From the NCBI GenBank assembly GCA_964578835.1, contig CAZOEL010000017.1, forward strand, positions 28,286 to 92,285: DNA of 64,000 nt, read 5' to 3'. A model generated the notes under the pieces. The model searched no databases and was not told where the DNA came from. It worked only from the letters and a program-made list of their open reading frames with translations. Position numbers and translations under genes: made by a program. The stretch is from CAZOEL01 sp964578835. GTDB lineage: Bacteria > Desulfobacterota > Syntrophobacteria > Syntrophobacterales > Syntrophobacteraceae. Of the stretch, positions 26,876-36,304 are shown one piece after another (positions within the stretch are counted from its first letter, which is position 1; every line of letters starts with the position of its first letter).

Positions 26876-28456
26876 ATGGGCATGTTTTCCTTTAGCGAAT
26901 CGGATCGACGGCAAATGCAATCTCTCGGCATTACTGAAGATATGGTAATGTCGCAGATTGAGCTTTTTCGTAGATCCTCCTCTTATCTCCGGTTGACAAA
27001 GCCATGCACTCCCGTTAGCGGGGTGAGAAGAATCCCTCTAAAGGATATAAGCAATTACCTGAAGTTGCATGAAAAAGGGGCTCGCGCCGGGCGATTTCAG
27101 AAATTCGTTCCAGCCTCCGGCGCCGCCACTCGAATGTTCCAGTCTCTTCTTCAGATCTATAACATGCCCCACTATCTGGAATGCGATGAACTGCATCGGC
27201 GGGTGGAGCAAGGCGTTTCCGTGGCTTGCGATTTCTTGAGATTCGTAAAAGAGCTGAAGCGTTTTGCTTTTTTTGAAGAGCTCGATTCCGTTCTGAACAG
27301 AGACGGTTTGATGCTCGACATGTTGACCGACACTGGGCAGTTCCGAACGCTTCTTGATTATGTTCTTACAGACCGGGGACTCAACTTTGCCTCGCTCCCC
27401 AAAGGATTGCTCAAGTTTCATAAATACCCAAAAGAGCAGAGAACCGCATTCGAAGAACATCTGATTGAAGCAGCGCATTACCTGCGAGATCAAAAAGGGA
27501 GGTGCTCTCTCCACTTCACCATTTCGCCCGAGCATGAAAAGGCTTTTCTCCAGCTGTATCAAAAAGCGAAAACAAGCTATGGAGAACGATACAGAATCGG
27601 ATACGAAGTCTTTTTCTCCTTTCAGAAGCCTTCAACCGACACGATTGCCGTGGAATTGGACAATCGACCGTTCAGAGACCGTTTTGGGCATCTTCATTTC
27701 AGACCGGGGGGACATGGGGCTCTACTTGAAAATCTCAACGATCTTCGGGGAGATCTTGTCTACATAAAGAATATCGATAACTTATGCCCAGATCATCTAA
27801 AGGGAAGCGTGTCGTTTTGGAAAAAAGTGCTGGGCGGCTACTTGATCGAGTTGCAGGAAGCCACCCATAACCATATCCGAAAGTTGAATGCGGGAAATTT
27901 AGAAGCTTATGTCGAAAACGCCGAAGCGTTCGCGCGTGATGCTCTTTTTATTCAGTTTGCCGATGGTTTTGAGCAAAGACCCCTGGAAGAGAGGCGCGGC
28001 TTTTTACTCAAAAAGCTCAACCGCCCCATCCGCATTTGCGGAGTGGTCCCGAATGCCGGTCATCCCGGAGGAGCCCCTTTTTGGGTGGAGGGCAAAGACG
28101 GACAGCTGTCCATTCAAATCGTAGAGCAGGCTCAGGTGGATTTTTCTTCAATGGAGCAGCACGATATCTGGACTGCATCAACGCATTTCAATCCGGTCGA
28201 TCTGGTCTGCGCCGTCAGGGACTATCGGGGCGAGCCCTTTGATTTGAAGCGGTTTACCGACCCCGACGCCGTTTTCATTTCCAGGAAATCCAAGAATGGC
28301 AGAGAGCTTAAAGCCTTGGAGCTTCCAGGCTTGTGGAACGGCTCCATGGCGGATTGGATTACGATCATCGTAGAAGTTCCGGAAACAACTTTCAACCCGG
28401 TGAAGACCATCTTCGACCTGCTGCGCCCCGAGCACCAACCTTACGCCGGCATCTAA
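26876..28456 (+). CDS. DUF4301-family protein
   Basis: About 526 residues. The family signature FVPASGAATRMFQSLL is present near residue 85, with other conserved segments HLHFRPGGHGALLENLNDL and VPNAGHPGGAPFWV. The phosphate-loop-like glycine-rich motifs resemble nucleotidyl/sugar-phosphate enzymes, but no function is established and I do not assign one. Start uncertain: ATG 26876 or 26882 (MFSFSESDRRQM) fit best; the frame opens at 26840. No partner gene adjacent. Confidence 0.88.
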   Translation: MGMFSFSESDRRQMQSLGITEDMVMSQIELFRRSSSYLRLTKPCTPVSGVRRIPLKDISNYLKLHEKGARAGRFQKFVPASGAATRMFQSLLQIYNMPHYLECDELHRRVEQGVSVACDFLRFVKELKRFAFFEELDSVLNRDGLMLDMLTDTGQFRTLLDYVLTDRGLNFASLPKGLLKFHKYPKEQRTAFEEHLIEAAHYLRDQKGRCSLHFTISPEHEKAFLQLYQKAKTSYGERYRIGYEVFFSFQKPSTDTIAVELDNRPFRDRFGHLHFRPGGHGALLENLNDLRGDLVYIKNIDNLCPDHLKGSVSFWKKVLGGYLIELQEATHNHIRKLNAGNLEAYVENAEAFARDALFIQFADGFEQRPLEERRGFLLKKLNRPIRICGVVPNAGHPGGAPFWVEGKDGQLSIQIVEQAQVDFSSMEQHDIWTASTHFNPVDLVCAVRDYRGEPFDLKRFTDPDAVFISRKSKNGRELKALELPGLWNGSMADWITIIVEVPETTFNPVKTIFDLLRPEHQPYAGI

Positions 28457-28885
28457 AATCGCGGTTTAGTCTTTTATACATCGCCTCTATTGAGAAAATC
28501 CGGCCTTTGCCTCCTTTCATTTCAGTTATCTCTACCTCTTCTCCCATTCATGGAGCTCCGATTTTTCAACTAAGCCGCATTTACAGCCGTTAGCGATGCT
28601 TATAATAATATTATGAACGTTCACAAATGGATTCGGAGTTTTAGAAACCGGCTCTCACGAGCTTACTTTTATCCATGAGGACAAAATACGACTACAGAGA
28701 TGACAAGGTCATTTTTGGATCAATAAGGAAAATAACACACCAACCCGGCTACCCGCCTAGATTGTCAGGCTCATGCCTGCCGCGGCCGATAAACCCGCCG
28801 CCCTTTCCTCTCAGGCACGAAATGCGAACATTGGAAATATGGCCAAGGGTAATCGGAGCCTCCAGGTGTTTGATAGGAGACTGAA
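28457..28885. other. non-coding stretch after the DUF4301 gene
   Basis: About 430 bp. A 69-codon frame at 28675 has proline-rich shadow-like composition and no ribosome site. No RNA gene or terminator seen. Confidence 0.4.
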
Positions 28886-29077
28886 ATGATACTGGAATTA
28901 CTGAGCTTGGGTAATTTAGCCACTTGGGCATTTTGCTCTTTACTGATCTACCTCTCTCTGAATTTTCGCCTGTACATGATATTCCATCATCCAGGCCGAA
29001 AACTGAAAGCCAAAACGAAAGTCGCGCGCTCCTCGGATGCTCCCATGATCCGAAGCGAGAGGCTCAATGAAAGCTAA
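28886..29077 (+). CDS. small single-helix membrane protein
   Basis: 63 residues. One hydrophobic helix (LATWAFCSLLIYLSLNF) followed by a basic tail (GRKLKAKTKVARSS). AGGAG lies seven bases before the ATG and a strong intrinsic terminator follows 65 bp after the stop, which together support a real transcription unit. No family recognised. Confidence 0.52.
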   Translation: MILELLSLGNLATWAFCSLLIYLSLNFRLYMIFHHPGRKLKAKTKVARSSDAPMIRSERLNES

Positions 29078-29142
29078 AAGCCAACGCAAAAGTCGGAAAG
29101 ATTCAGTGATTATATGATTACGACAAACAATGGCCGATGCTG

Positions 29143-29175
29143 AGCGGCGCCGACAACGAGCGCCGCTATTTTTTT
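29143..29175 (+). terminator. intrinsic terminator
   Basis: AGCGGCGC and GCGCCGCT form a perfect 8-bp G+C-rich stem with a 9-base loop, followed by A and seven T residues. It would end the transcript of the small membrane protein gene. Confidence 0.85.
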
Positions 29176-29302
29176 GCGCCTCACAACGAGATGCGGGTAT
29201 TGAAGTGCGCTCTGGAGCAATTTGTGCCATATTGCCAGCCGAGATATGAAAAGAAGATGAAGCCATAAGAAAGAGGGAATAAGAATTCATAGGAGCTCAC
29301 TT

Positions 29303-29647
29303 GTGGATATAGAAGACATCTACGGCCTGATCCCCGCTTTTCCATGCATCCCGGGGTGCGTCGAATGCTGTCGAAGCTTCGGGGTTCCATCGAGGACGCG
29401 AGTAGAGGATGAGCGCATCAAAGAGTTTCTTCGAGCGCGCGGGCTGTCGATTAAATTAGCTCAGGGCACAACCTGCCCGTATGTTTCAGACGAAGGCTGC
29501 GCGATTTATCCAGTACGGCCCCTCACATGCAGAATCTACGGAACATCGCCAAATTACCAGTGTAAAAGGGGCGCAAGGCCCCTCCAGCTTTTGCATCCGG
29601 ACGAAGAAGTCGATATTTTCCATTATTATCAGACAAATTTCTTCTGA
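29303..29647 (+). CDS. YkgJ-type cysteine-cluster protein
   Basis: 114 residues from a GTG with AGGAG seven bases upstream. Cysteines are arranged as in the YkgJ/CxxCxxCC zinc- or iron-binding family: IPGCVECCRSFG, TCPYVSDEGCAIYPVRPLTCRIYG, YQCKRG. Family members are small proteins of unclear function thought to bind Fe-S or zinc. No operon partner is obvious. A second, more divergent relative lies at 40672. Confidence 0.83.
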   Translation: MDIEDIYGLIPAFPCIPGCVECCRSFGVPSRTRVEDERIKEFLRARGLSIKLAQGTTCPYVSDEGCAIYPVRPLTCRIYGTSPNYQCKRGARPLQLLHPDEEVDIFHYYQTNFF

Positions 29648-29756
29648 CAGCGTCGACGGGCCGGCAATCCAAAGCAGCAAACGACACCCCGGCGCTGAGG
29701 ATGATCAAGATGCCGGCGCCTGACTAACGCCAGCCAGCACCATGCATCGATATCTC

Positions 29757-29951
29757 TCATTGGCCGAACCTGTAGTTTGCCTCGTCTCCGGCTTTTCCAA
29801 CCAAAACCAGAGCGCCCCCACATTCGACACAATAGGAATTACTCACAAGCTTGAGCTTGCTATCGGCAATATCTTCCAGCGACAACAAATCGAAACCGAT
29901 ATGAAGAGAGATTCCACACTGAAGGCACATACATTCCATTTCCTGATCCAT
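29757..29951 (-). CDS. small two-CxxC zinc-ribbon protein
   Basis: 64 residues with CLQC near the N-terminus and CVEC about 28 residues later, a zinc-ribbon spacing, separated by SLEDIADSKLKLVSNS. GGAG lies nine bases upstream of the ATG. No close family recognised; probably a nucleic-acid or protein-binding ribbon if expressed. Confidence 0.5.
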   Translation of the reverse strand: MDQEMECMCLQCGISLHIGFDLLSLEDIADSKLKLVSNSYCVECGGALVLVGKAGDEANYRFGQ

Positions 29952-30349
29952 AAGACAATCTCCATAACAACCGTCGGTTATTCTTTTTCGGAACGAAGCC
30001 GGTTCCCCTTTCCTGACAGTGAGTGCAAATCACAACCGCCCGCAGTATAATCAAAATTCAGTATCGAGACAAACAGATGAAAGAAAAGCGGCGCCGCGCG
30101 ACTAGTACTGCTTGGCGGAAATGCGCAGCCAGTTAAGGCGGGCGCGAAAAAACCCTGCCCACCCTACGCCTCCAAAGAGGTTGGAAGAGCGTAGGGTGGG
30201 CAAAAGCGAAGCGTTGCCCACCGAAACTGCGCCTAAACTTCCGCCTAGCAGTACTAGCCTGCTGAGTGAAGCCTATGGTTATTTGCGCGAAGATGATTAG
30301 AATCCGCCTGTCGCATTTCTGAAATCAGCGCAATCCGAGAGGAAGACGA
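29952..30349. other. intergenic region carrying a foldback element
   Basis: No gene found. It contains the 156-bp inverted-repeat element at 30102-30257; 30258-30349 is the leader of the exonuclease gene. Confidence 0.5.
30102..30257. mobile_element. MITE-like foldback element
   Basis: Outer inverted repeats of 19 bp with one mismatch (CTAGTACTGCTTGGCGGAA at 30102-30120 and its partner at 30239-30257) enclose nested repeats, including a perfect 14-bp pair TGCCCACCCTACGC / GCGTAGGGTGGGCA (30156-30169, 30189-30202). No reading frame inside. The GTAGGGTGGGCA core resembles a repeat scattered in many bacterial genomes. No target duplication is obvious. Confidence 0.65.
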
Positions 30350-31138
30350 ATGCTTTGGAAGATCGCTACATTCAACGTGAATGGCGTTAGAGCCCGTTTG
30401 GCCGGGGTGCTCGAGTGGCTGAAGATTCACCAACCGGATGTCCTCTGTTTACAGGAAATCAAATGCCGGGAAGACGCATTTCCGAGGGAGCCGTTCCAAG
30501 AGGCGGGATATAACGCCGTTGTTCGTGGACAAAAAGGCTTCAATGGCGTTGCAATCCTTGGGAAGACGGAGCCACGGGAAGTCTTGAGGGAGTTTTCAGA
30601 CGATCTGGATGATGTCGAGGCGAGGATGATCTCGACGCTCATAGACGGAGTATGGGTAGTCAATACCTACATCCCTCAGGGAAAAAGTCCGGACCATCCT
30701 GCCTTCCAGTACAAGCTGGACTATTTTCGGAGGCTGAAGCGCTGGTTTGATGAGCGCTTCAATCCTCGTCTGCCCGTAGTGTGGCTGGGAGACCTGAATG
30801 TTGCTCCAAGCGAGCTTGACGTATTCGATCCTCGCAGAATGGATGGAAAGGTGGGTTTTCATCCGGCGGAGCGGGAAGCTTTTGACGATGTTGGCCGATG
30901 GGGATTCATCGATCTATTCAGAAAACATCATCCGGGCGAAAAGCAGTTCACTTTCTGGGATTACCGTCTTCCAGGCGGATTTGCGAAGAATCTCGGTTGG
31001 CGCATAGACCACATCATGACAACCGAATGCATGGCGCGAGCATCCGTCGAATGCATAGTGGATTCCATTCCCCGAGGCGGGCCAAATCCGAGCGACCACA
31101 CGCCGGTTTGGGCTTCTTTCGATCTGGAAAAGCTTTAA
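30350..31138 (+). CDS. xth: exodeoxyribonuclease III
   Basis: AP endonuclease and 3'-5' exonuclease of base-excision repair. The 262 residues have all signature parts: FNVNGVRAR, catalytic glutamate in LQEIKC, GDLNVAP, and NPSDHTPVW. GAGAGGAAG precedes the ATG. The gene follows the foldback element, whose right end is about 92 bp upstream. Confidence 0.96.
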   Translation: MLWKIATFNVNGVRARLAGVLEWLKIHQPDVLCLQEIKCREDAFPREPFQEAGYNAVVRGQKGFNGVAILGKTEPREVLREFSDDLDDVEARMISTLIDGVWVVNTYIPQGKSPDHPAFQYKLDYFRRLKRWFDERFNPRLPVVWLGDLNVAPSELDVFDPRRMDGKVGFHPAEREAFDDVGRWGFIDLFRKHHPGEKQFTFWDYRLPGGFAKNLGWRIDHIMTTECMARASVECIVDSIPRGGPNPSDHTPVWASFDLEKL

Positions 31139-31179
31139 TTCCTTGATTCAAGCCTTTTCCCTGTCGATCTTCATTTCCC

Positions 31180-31208
31180 TTGACTTTTGTGTGACCGTTT
31201 TTTACAAG
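31180..31208 (+). promoter_or_regulatory. putative promoter for hisS-aspS
   Basis: TTGACT (31180-31185) and TACAAG (31203-31208) with a 17-bp spacer, about 50 bp before hisS. Confidence 0.4.
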
Positions 31209-31257
31209 TCTTTGTTTACGTCAAAATCAGCCAGGAGAATGGAATCAAGGATAACCT

Positions 31258-32523
31258 ATGGAGATCATTCAATCCATTAAGGGCATGAACGATATCTTGC
31301 CAGGCGATGTCGAGTGGTGGCAGAGAGTCGAAGCTACAGCGAGGGAGTTATTCGAGATCTTTGGCTACCATGAAGTGAGGACGCCAGCCGTTGAGAAATT
31401 GGAGCTCTTCTCCAGAAGCATCGGCGAGAGCACCGATATCGTTGAAAAAGAAATGTACGCCTTTACCGACAGCAAAGGAGAATGGCTGGCGCTGAGGCCC
31501 GAAGCCACCGCATCGGTCGTTCGAGCATTCGTACAGCACAATCTACAGGCGGATCCCCTGGCGCGCAAATTTTACGCCATAGGGCCCATGTTCCGCCATG
31601 AGCGCCCACAAAAGGGGCGATACCGCCAGTTCCACCAGATAGACGTTGAAGCTTTCGGCATAGACGATCCCATGCTGGATGCAGAGCTCATGTACATGCT
31701 GCGCCTCTTCCTCGAGCGCCTCGGCCTTAGCGGCGTAGTGCTTCACATAAATTCTTTGGGTTGTCCCGAATGCAGAAAAGTATACCGGGAGGAGTTGCAG
31801 CGGTTTTTAGAAAAGCATGCGGAGAAGCTTTGTCCGGACTGTCAACGGCGCCGCAGCGTTAACCCTCTCAGGGCCTTCGACTGCAAAGTCGAACGTTGCC
31901 GGGAGGTAATCGCGGATGCGCCTCTTCTTCTCAACTCCATCTGCGATGAGTGCTCCGAGCATTTTAGCCGCCTCAAATCCTACTTGGATCAGCTCGAAAC
32001 ATCCTACGAGGTCGATCCCCGGATGGTGCGCGGATTGGATTATTATATGCGGACCACCTTTGAGATCATAACCGACAGGCTCGGCTCGCAGAACGCCGTT
32101 GGCGGAGGAGGTCGGTATAACGGCCTCATGAAGGACCTTGGCGGCCCGGATTTGCCAGGCATAGGGTTTGCCATAGGCATGGAAAGACTCATCCTTCTCC
32201 TGCAGCAGGAGCAGACGATGGAGAAGAACTGCCGGGGAGCCTTCGTAGCCGCGCTTGGAGAAAAAGCCCGAGACAGAGCCTTTTTGCTGGTCCAGGAGAT
32301 GCACAAGGCAGGCCTTGCAGCCGAAATCGATTATGAAGGCCGCAGCCTGAAAAGCCAGATGCGCCGCGCCGATAAGCTCGGAGCCCGACATGTCCTCATT
32401 CTCGGGGAAGAGGAAGTGAACAGGGGCGAGATACAGCTACGGGACATGGCGGACAAGACCCAGACGAATATTGCTCTTTCCGAAGCAGTTGAGGTTTTGA
32501 AAAAGTTGTATTTGCCCAAATAG
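31258..32523 (+). CDS. hisS: histidyl-tRNA synthetase
   Basis: Class II synthetase of 421 residues. Motif 2 FYAIGPMFRHERPQKGRYRQFHQ, here split as FRHERPQKGRYRQF, the histidine-binding LVRGLDYYMRTTFE-type segment (MVRGLDYYMRT) and motif 3 GIGFAIGMERLI are all present, as is the C-terminal anticodon domain. AAGGA precedes the ATG. Followed by aspS, a common pairing. Confidence 0.97.
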   Translation: MEIIQSIKGMNDILPGDVEWWQRVEATARELFEIFGYHEVRTPAVEKLELFSRSIGESTDIVEKEMYAFTDSKGEWLALRPEATASVVRAFVQHNLQADPLARKFYAIGPMFRHERPQKGRYRQFHQIDVEAFGIDDPMLDAELMYMLRLFLERLGLSGVVLHINSLGCPECRKVYREELQRFLEKHAEKLCPDCQRRRSVNPLRAFDCKVERCREVIADAPLLLNSICDECSEHFSRLKSYLDQLETSYEVDPRMVRGLDYYMRTTFEIITDRLGSQNAVGGGGRYNGLMKDLGGPDLPGIGFAIGMERLILLLQQEQTMEKNCRGAFVAALGEKARDRAFLLVQEMHKAGLAAEIDYEGRSLKSQMRRADKLGARHVLILGEEEVNRGEIQLRDMADKTQTNIALSEAVEVLKKLYLPK

Positions 32524-32585
32524 AGAACGCAAATCACAGCGCCGTCCGCGCGGCGGCCTTCATCCATATCACAGGAGATGACAGA

Positions 32586-34433
32586 GTGAGCCAGAGCGAA
32601 GTGGAGCAACAAACGAATTCCCAGGAAGGCGTCTATCCCGTGGCGACTATTGAACTGGACGCTTTGGGAGACATGCAAAGGACTCACGACTGCAACACCC
32701 TTGGCCCGGAGCATGTCGGGGAGCGCGTTATCCTCATGGGCTGGGTTTTGCGACGTCGCGATCATGGAGGTTTGATTTTCGTCGACCTGCGCGACAGAAC
32801 GGGAATTACGCAAGTTGTCTTCGATCCGCAACACGACGAGGCTGCTCACGAGAGAGCGGGTCTATTGAGAAGCGAATTTGTCATTGCTGTGAGCGGAACG
32901 GTGCGACTGCGCCCCGAAGGCATGCAGAATCTCAAGCTGCGCACGGGAGAAATCGAAGTCATCGTTTCCGAGATCAAGATACTGAACAGCTCAAAAACGC
33001 CTCCTTTCCAGCTTGAAGACGATCTCGACGCCTCAGAAAACGTTCGATTGCGCTATCGGTACCTGGATCTTCGAAGGCCGAAAATGGTTCAGAACCTCAT
33101 CATGCGGCATAAGGCGGCTCAGCTTACGCGCAACTTTTTCAGCAATCATGGCTTTATCGAAGTCGAGACTCCCGTACTGACGAAGAGCACGCCGGAGGGC
33201 GCCCGCGATTATCTGGTGCCGAGCCGGGTAAATGTCGGCAAATTTTATGCCCTTCCGCAATCGCCCCAGCTTTTCAAGCAACTCCTCATGGTAGCGGGCT
33301 TCGAACGCTACTTCCAGATAGTGAAATGCTTCCGGGACGAAGATCTCCGAGCGGACCGCCAGCCCGAGTTCACGCAGATCGATCTGGAGCTTTCCTTCAT
33401 CAACGAAAAGCAGATCTGCGATCTTATCGAAGGGTGGATAAAGCTGATTTTTAATGAGTTGATAGGAGTAGAGCTTTCGACGCCCTTTCCTCAAATGAGC
33501 TACGCCAAGGCCATGGAAGAATATGGAACGGACCGCCCCGATACGCGCTTTGACCTTCGTCTGGCGAATGTCACCGACATCATGGCCGATTCCGAAGCCC
33601 GCGTGTTTCGTCAGGCGGTAGAGCGCAACGGCATGGTCAAAGCGCTTCGACTGCCGCAGGGAAGCGTTCTCTCCCGCAAAGAGCTGGACGAGCTGGTCGA
33701 ATACGCGAAAATTTTCGGCGCCCAGGGGATGGCCTGGATCAAGATTCTACCCGAAGGATGGCAATCGCCCATCGCCAAGTTCCTGCAAGAGGACGTGCGC
33801 AATCGCCTGGTCGATCGACTCAAGCTCGAAACCGGGGATATCGTCTTTTTCGTAGCCGATCAGAGCAAGATTGTCCATGACGCGCTGGGGAATTTGCGCG
33901 TGAGGCTCGCCCATCAGACGAAGCTCGTAGATGCCGGGCTCTTCAACATGGTTTGGGTGACTCATTTCCCACTGCTCGAATGGGACCATGAAGAAAAGCG
34001 GTACACGTCCGTGCACCATCCCTTTACCGCTCCGCTTGAAGAAGACATGCACCTTTTGGATGAAAGTCCGGAGCGGGTGAGGAGCCGCGCCTACGACCTG
34101 GTTCTGAACGGCACGGAGATCGGCGGCGGCAGCATCCGCATTCACAGCCGGGATGTCCAGAATCGCGTTTTTCGGGCCTTGGGAATAAGCGATGAAGAAG
34201 CTGCGGAGAAATTCGGCTTCCTCCTCGAAGCCCTGCAGTTCGGCGCTCCCCCGCATGGAGGGATTGCGTTCGGGTTCGACCGGTTGATGATGCTTCTCAG
34301 CGGGTCCGGCTCCATTCGTGACGTTATCTCGTTCCCAAAAACTCAAAAAGCGACTTGCCTCATGACCGCGGCGCCCTCGGAGCCCGATGTGCGACAGCTT
34401 TTAGAGCTCGGCTTAAAAGTCGAGAAGCAATAG
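32586..34433 (+). CDS. aspS: aspartyl-tRNA synthetase
   Basis: Class II synthetase of bacterial type (615 residues): OB-fold anticodon domain (VILMGWVLRRRDHGG), catalytic core (FFSNHGFIEVETPVLTKSTP, RQPEFTQIDLELSF), the inserted GAD domain, and motif 3 GIAFGFDRLMMLL. The GTG at 32586 follows AGGAG. It starts 62 bp after hisS. Whether it also charges tRNA-Asn cannot be judged without the rest of the genome. Confidence 0.97.
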   Translation: MSQSEVEQQTNSQEGVYPVATIELDALGDMQRTHDCNTLGPEHVGERVILMGWVLRRRDHGGLIFVDLRDRTGITQVVFDPQHDEAAHERAGLLRSEFVIAVSGTVRLRPEGMQNLKLRTGEIEVIVSEIKILNSSKTPPFQLEDDLDASENVRLRYRYLDLRRPKMVQNLIMRHKAAQLTRNFFSNHGFIEVETPVLTKSTPEGARDYLVPSRVNVGKFYALPQSPQLFKQLLMVAGFERYFQIVKCFRDEDLRADRQPEFTQIDLELSFINEKQICDLIEGWIKLIFNELIGVELSTPFPQMSYAKAMEEYGTDRPDTRFDLRLANVTDIMADSEARVFRQAVERNGMVKALRLPQGSVLSRKELDELVEYAKIFGAQGMAWIKILPEGWQSPIAKFLQEDVRNRLVDRLKLETGDIVFFVADQSKIVHDALGNLRVRLAHQTKLVDAGLFNMVWVTHFPLLEWDHEEKRYTSVHHPFTAPLEEDMHLLDESPERVRSRAYDLVLNGTEIGGGSIRIHSRDVQNRVFRALGISDEEAAEKFGFLLEALQFGAPPHGGIAFGFDRLMMLLSGSGSIRDVISFPKTQKATCLMTAAPSEPDVRQLLELGLKVEKQ

Positions 34434-34446
34434 AGGAGCAGAACAG

Positions 34447-36276
34447 ATGGCTCGTTGGAATACAAAGAAACGGGTTTTGGACCATGAGCATTCCAAATTC
34501 TGGCGGCACAAGCTCGTGGATGTGTCCGAACCGAACCTGATGAGGGAAATTTTCCCTTACGATGAAGTGCCTCGAATAGATTTCGATCATAAGATTTTAC
34601 CCATCGACCCGGCTGAGGACATCTTCATCACGGACACGACCTTCCGTGACGGCCAACAAGCCCGCCCCCCTTATACGGTGAAACAGATCGAGGCTATTTT
34701 CGATCTGCTCCACAGGCTGTCGGGCCCCAATGGAGTGATCCGGCAGTCGGAGTTTTTTCTCTACACAGAAAAAGACCGTCAGGCCTTGGAAATGTGCCGC
34801 GCCAAAGGGTACCGGTATCCTGAGATCACGGGCTGGATTCGAGCAGTCGAGCAAGACTTGCAGCTGGTGTCGGACGTTGGTCTCAAGGAAACGGGAATTC
34901 TTACTTCCGTTTCCGATTACCACATCTATCTCAAGCTCAATATAGATCGGAAAGCGGCTCTCAATAAATACCTCGGCATAGTCCGCGCTGCTCTCGAGAG
35001 GGGCATAAAGCCGCGTTGCCATTTTGAAGATGTCACCCGAGCGGACATATACGGTTTCTGCGTTCCCTTCGCCATCGAGCTCATGCGCTTGCGGGAGGAG
35101 AGCGGAATTGATATCAAAATGCGCCTGTGCGACACTTTGGGGTTTGGCATCACCTACCCCGGGGCGGCTTTGCCACGAAGCGTTCCAAAGCTTGTCAGGA
35201 CCTTTATCGACGATGCCGGCGTTCCTGGCAATCTGCTCGAATGGCACGGCCACAATGACTTCCACAAAGTTCTCATAAATGCTGCAACCGCATGGCTCTA
35301 CGGGTGCAGCGGCGCCAACGGGACGCTCATGGGCTTCGGGGAAAGAACGGGCAACGCCCCAATAGACGGGCTTCTAATGGAATACATCGGCCTCACCGGG
35401 GGCGTCAACGGCGTGGACACGAAGGCGATAACCGACGTGGCGGAATATTTCCAGGCTGAGCTCGGCTACAGGATCCCCCCCAATTATCCCTTTGCAGGCG
35501 AAGAGTTCAACGCTACCAGCGCGGGCATTCATGCCGACGGCATCGTCAAGCATGAAGAGATCTATAACATTTTCGACACGCGCAAGCTTCTCAACAGGCC
35601 CATCAAAATCATCATCGCGGATAAGTCGGGAGTTTCGAGCGTCGCCTATTGGGTCAACACAAGACTACGGCTCGAAGGAGAGCGCAAACTCGATAAGCGC
35701 CATCCAGGAATTGTGAAGATCTACAAGCGAGTTATGACCGAGTACGAAGTGGGCAGAAACACTTCCATCTCCAACGAAGAGCTCGAACGGTGGGCGCGCA
35801 GGTATCTGCCCGAAATGTTTGTGAGCGAGTTCGATATGCTCAAGCAGCGAGCCTACGGCCTGGCCGCCCATCTGGTGGAGGAGGTGGTTGAAAGCGACGC
35901 GCTAAAGAGCATGGACCCTGCGCGGCAGGAGCCGGTTCTGCAGACCTTGCTGGATCTCAACCCCTTTATTCAGTACATCTACATCACTGACAGAGAAGGG
36001 CGAAAGATAACGCGCAACATCACGCATATCGTGGACAGAGCCAAGTATGAGAGCGCCAAGATCGGCGAGGAGCTCTCCGACAGGCCCTGGTTTGTCGGGC
36101 CGCTCAAAGACGGCAAAGTTCATGTTACCGACTTCTATACCTCTCGCTACACGGGAGCCCTTTGCATCACGGTCTCTGCCCCCATACGCGATGAATCGGA
36201 AGACATCGTCGGCATTCTCGGCATAGACATGCGCTTTGAGGATCTGGCGAAGATGGAGAAGGACGGAGAGCTTTAA
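34447..36276 (+). CDS. homocitrate/isopropylmalate-synthase-family enzyme (candidate Re-citrate synthase) fused to a Cache-like domain
   Basis: A Claisen-type condensing enzyme (HMGL-like/pyruvate carboxyltransferase family). The metal and catalytic motif TDTTFRDGQQARPP (about 62-75), RCHFEDVTRADI (about 188) and EWHGHNDFHK (about 266) are present. The whole resembles anaerobe proteins proposed as Re-citrate synthase (after Clostridium kluyveri), often mislabelled in databases; citramalate or homocitrate synthesis is the alternative. Unusual: residues about 500-605 form a Cache/PAS-like sensor module (YITDREGRKITR, ELSDRPWF, VSAPIRDESEDIVGILGID) with no transmembrane helix. It follows aspS by 13 bp, with GAGGAG before the ATG. 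Confidence 0.8.
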   Translation: MARWNTKKRVLDHEHSKFWRHKLVDVSEPNLMREIFPYDEVPRIDFDHKILPIDPAEDIFITDTTFRDGQQARPPYTVKQIEAIFDLLHRLSGPNGVIRQSEFFLYTEKDRQALEMCRAKGYRYPEITGWIRAVEQDLQLVSDVGLKETGILTSVSDYHIYLKLNIDRKAALNKYLGIVRAALERGIKPRCHFEDVTRADIYGFCVPFAIELMRLREESGIDIKMRLCDTLGFGITYPGAALPRSVPKLVRTFIDDAGVPGNLLEWHGHNDFHKVLINAATAWLYGCSGANGTLMGFGERTGNAPIDGLLMEYIGLTGGVNGVDTKAITDVAEYFQAELGYRIPPNYPFAGEEFNATSAGIHADGIVKHEEIYNIFDTRKLLNRPIKIIIADKSGVSSVAYWVNTRLRLEGERKLDKRHPGIVKIYKRVMTEYEVGRNTSISNEELERWARRYLPEMFVSEFDMLKQRAYGLAAHLVEEVVESDALKSMDPARQEPVLQTLLDLNPFIQYIYITDREGRKITRNITHIVDRAKYESAKIGEELSDRPWFVGPLKDGKVHVTDFYTSRYTGALCITVSAPIRDESEDIVGILGIDMRFEDLAKMEKDGEL

Positions 36277-36304
36277 ACAGTCGAGAAGCCTCTCGGCTCG
36301 ATGA

